This document shows, piece by piece, positions 5,728 to 5,901 of a stretch of DNA of 5,901 bases; position 1 is the stretch's first letter, and the number at the start of each line of letters is the position of its first letter. The stretch is from Chloroflexota bacterium (GTDB lineage Bacteria > Chloroflexota > Dehalococcoidia > UBA3495). The notes under the pieces were generated by a model. It searched no databases. It saw only the letters and a list, made by a program, of their open reading frames with translations, and was not told the DNA's origin. Both the position numbers and the translations under genes were made by a program. Location: assembly GCA_022576105.1 (NCBI GenBank), contig JACZRM010000119.1:1-5901 (forward strand), given 5' to 3'.

Positions 5728-5769
5728 CTACGGAATCTCAGCAACCTGACGCTCAAGTTCCGTTGGCAT
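5728..5769 (-). other. 13-codon mini-ORF abutting the zinc-ribbon start (TAG-ATG)
   Basis: ATG at 5769 begins MPTELERQVAEIP and stops at TAG 5730-5728, directly followed in the same frame by the ATG of the zinc-ribbon protein. AAAGGAG (5783-5777) sits seven bases before it, one of the best ribosome sites in the window. It overlaps the end of the upstream gene by 17 bases. It is either a leader that couples translation to the next start, or the real N-terminus cut by a nonsense change. Confidence 0.5.
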
Positions 5770-5901
5770 CAGATTGCTCCTTTGCTTTTGTGATGGCCAA
5801 GGCTAGTTTCTTCAGGGCACTCCAGGTGGGTGTTTCCCCAACCTCTAGCCCCGCCTCCACCAGTGCCCGTACCCGCTCCAGGGCAGTGTCGCGTTGCTCT
5901 T
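5753..5901 (-). CDS. 3' end of an unrecognised gene (48 C-terminal residues)
   Basis: An open frame enters from the right edge and ends in TGA at 5755-5753. The visible residues (starting EQRDTALERVRALVEAGLEV and ending KKLALAITKAKEQSDANGT) are charged and probably helical. No domain can be named from this fragment. The zinc-ribbon reading frame follows, with its strong ribosome site inside this gene's end, so the two are probably co-transcribed. The other two minus-strand frames are interrupted by stops here, and the frame choice is also supported by this overlap pattern. Confidence 0.55.
   Translation of the reverse strand, partial: EQRDTALERVRALVEAGLEVGETPTWSALKKLALAITKAKEQSDANGT
5777..5783 (-). 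promoter_or_regulatory. Shine-Dalgarno serving the mini-ORF / zinc-ribbon gene
   Basis: AAAGGAG on the minus strand lies seven bases before the ATG at 5769, inside the 3' end of the upstream gene. It is 49 bases from the ATG at 5727, too far to serve that start directly. Confidence 0.6.

Overview
This 5.9 kb window comes from a moderately GC-rich bacterium. All supported genes lie on the minus strand, so they are read from right to left. The gene types (trpE behind a tRNA-sensing T-box leader, a free-standing MmgE/PrpD protein, a zinc-free quinone oxidoreductase, a DUF2927 lipoprotein) fit a Chloroflexota (Dehalococcoidia/SAR202-like) environmental genome. That placement is inference: no rRNA or lineage-specific marker is present.

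Right end (about 5220-5901): the 3' end of an unrecognised gene is followed by a small zinc-ribbon/helix-turn-helix protein. The best ribosome binding site for that protein lies in front of a 13-codon reading frame that ends in TAG exactly one codon before the annotated ATG. This implies either a stop-start coupled mini-ORF or a nonsense-interrupted N-terminus. A strong hairpin then separates this pair from a DUF2927 lipoprotein gene (4311-5219).

Middle (2411-4310): a 369-bp gene-free stretch carries a short dispersed-looking repeat and a candidate promoter. It is followed by an MmgE/PrpD family gene (2598-3941), then by an inverted pair of 28-bp elements, each built from three 9-bp units. 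Next comes a QOR-type oxidoreductase gene (1442-2410) with a strong Shine-Dalgarno sequence. Nothing shows that these two metabolic genes share a pathway.

Left end (1-1281): trpE, the large subunit of anthranilate synthase, starts at 828 and runs off the window after 276 codons. In front of it is a 450-bp control region: a near-consensus promoter, a complete T-box riboswitch with a UGG (Trp) specifier, a UGGC acceptor-binding bulge matching the G73 of bacterial tRNA-Trp, and mutually exclusive antiterminator and terminator hairpins. When uncharged tRNA-Trp accumulates, the leader should read through and raise tryptophan synthesis. TrpE also keeps both visible tryptophan-feedback motifs, so the pathway appears to be controlled at transcript and enzyme level. 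This leader is the best-supported and most interesting element of the window.
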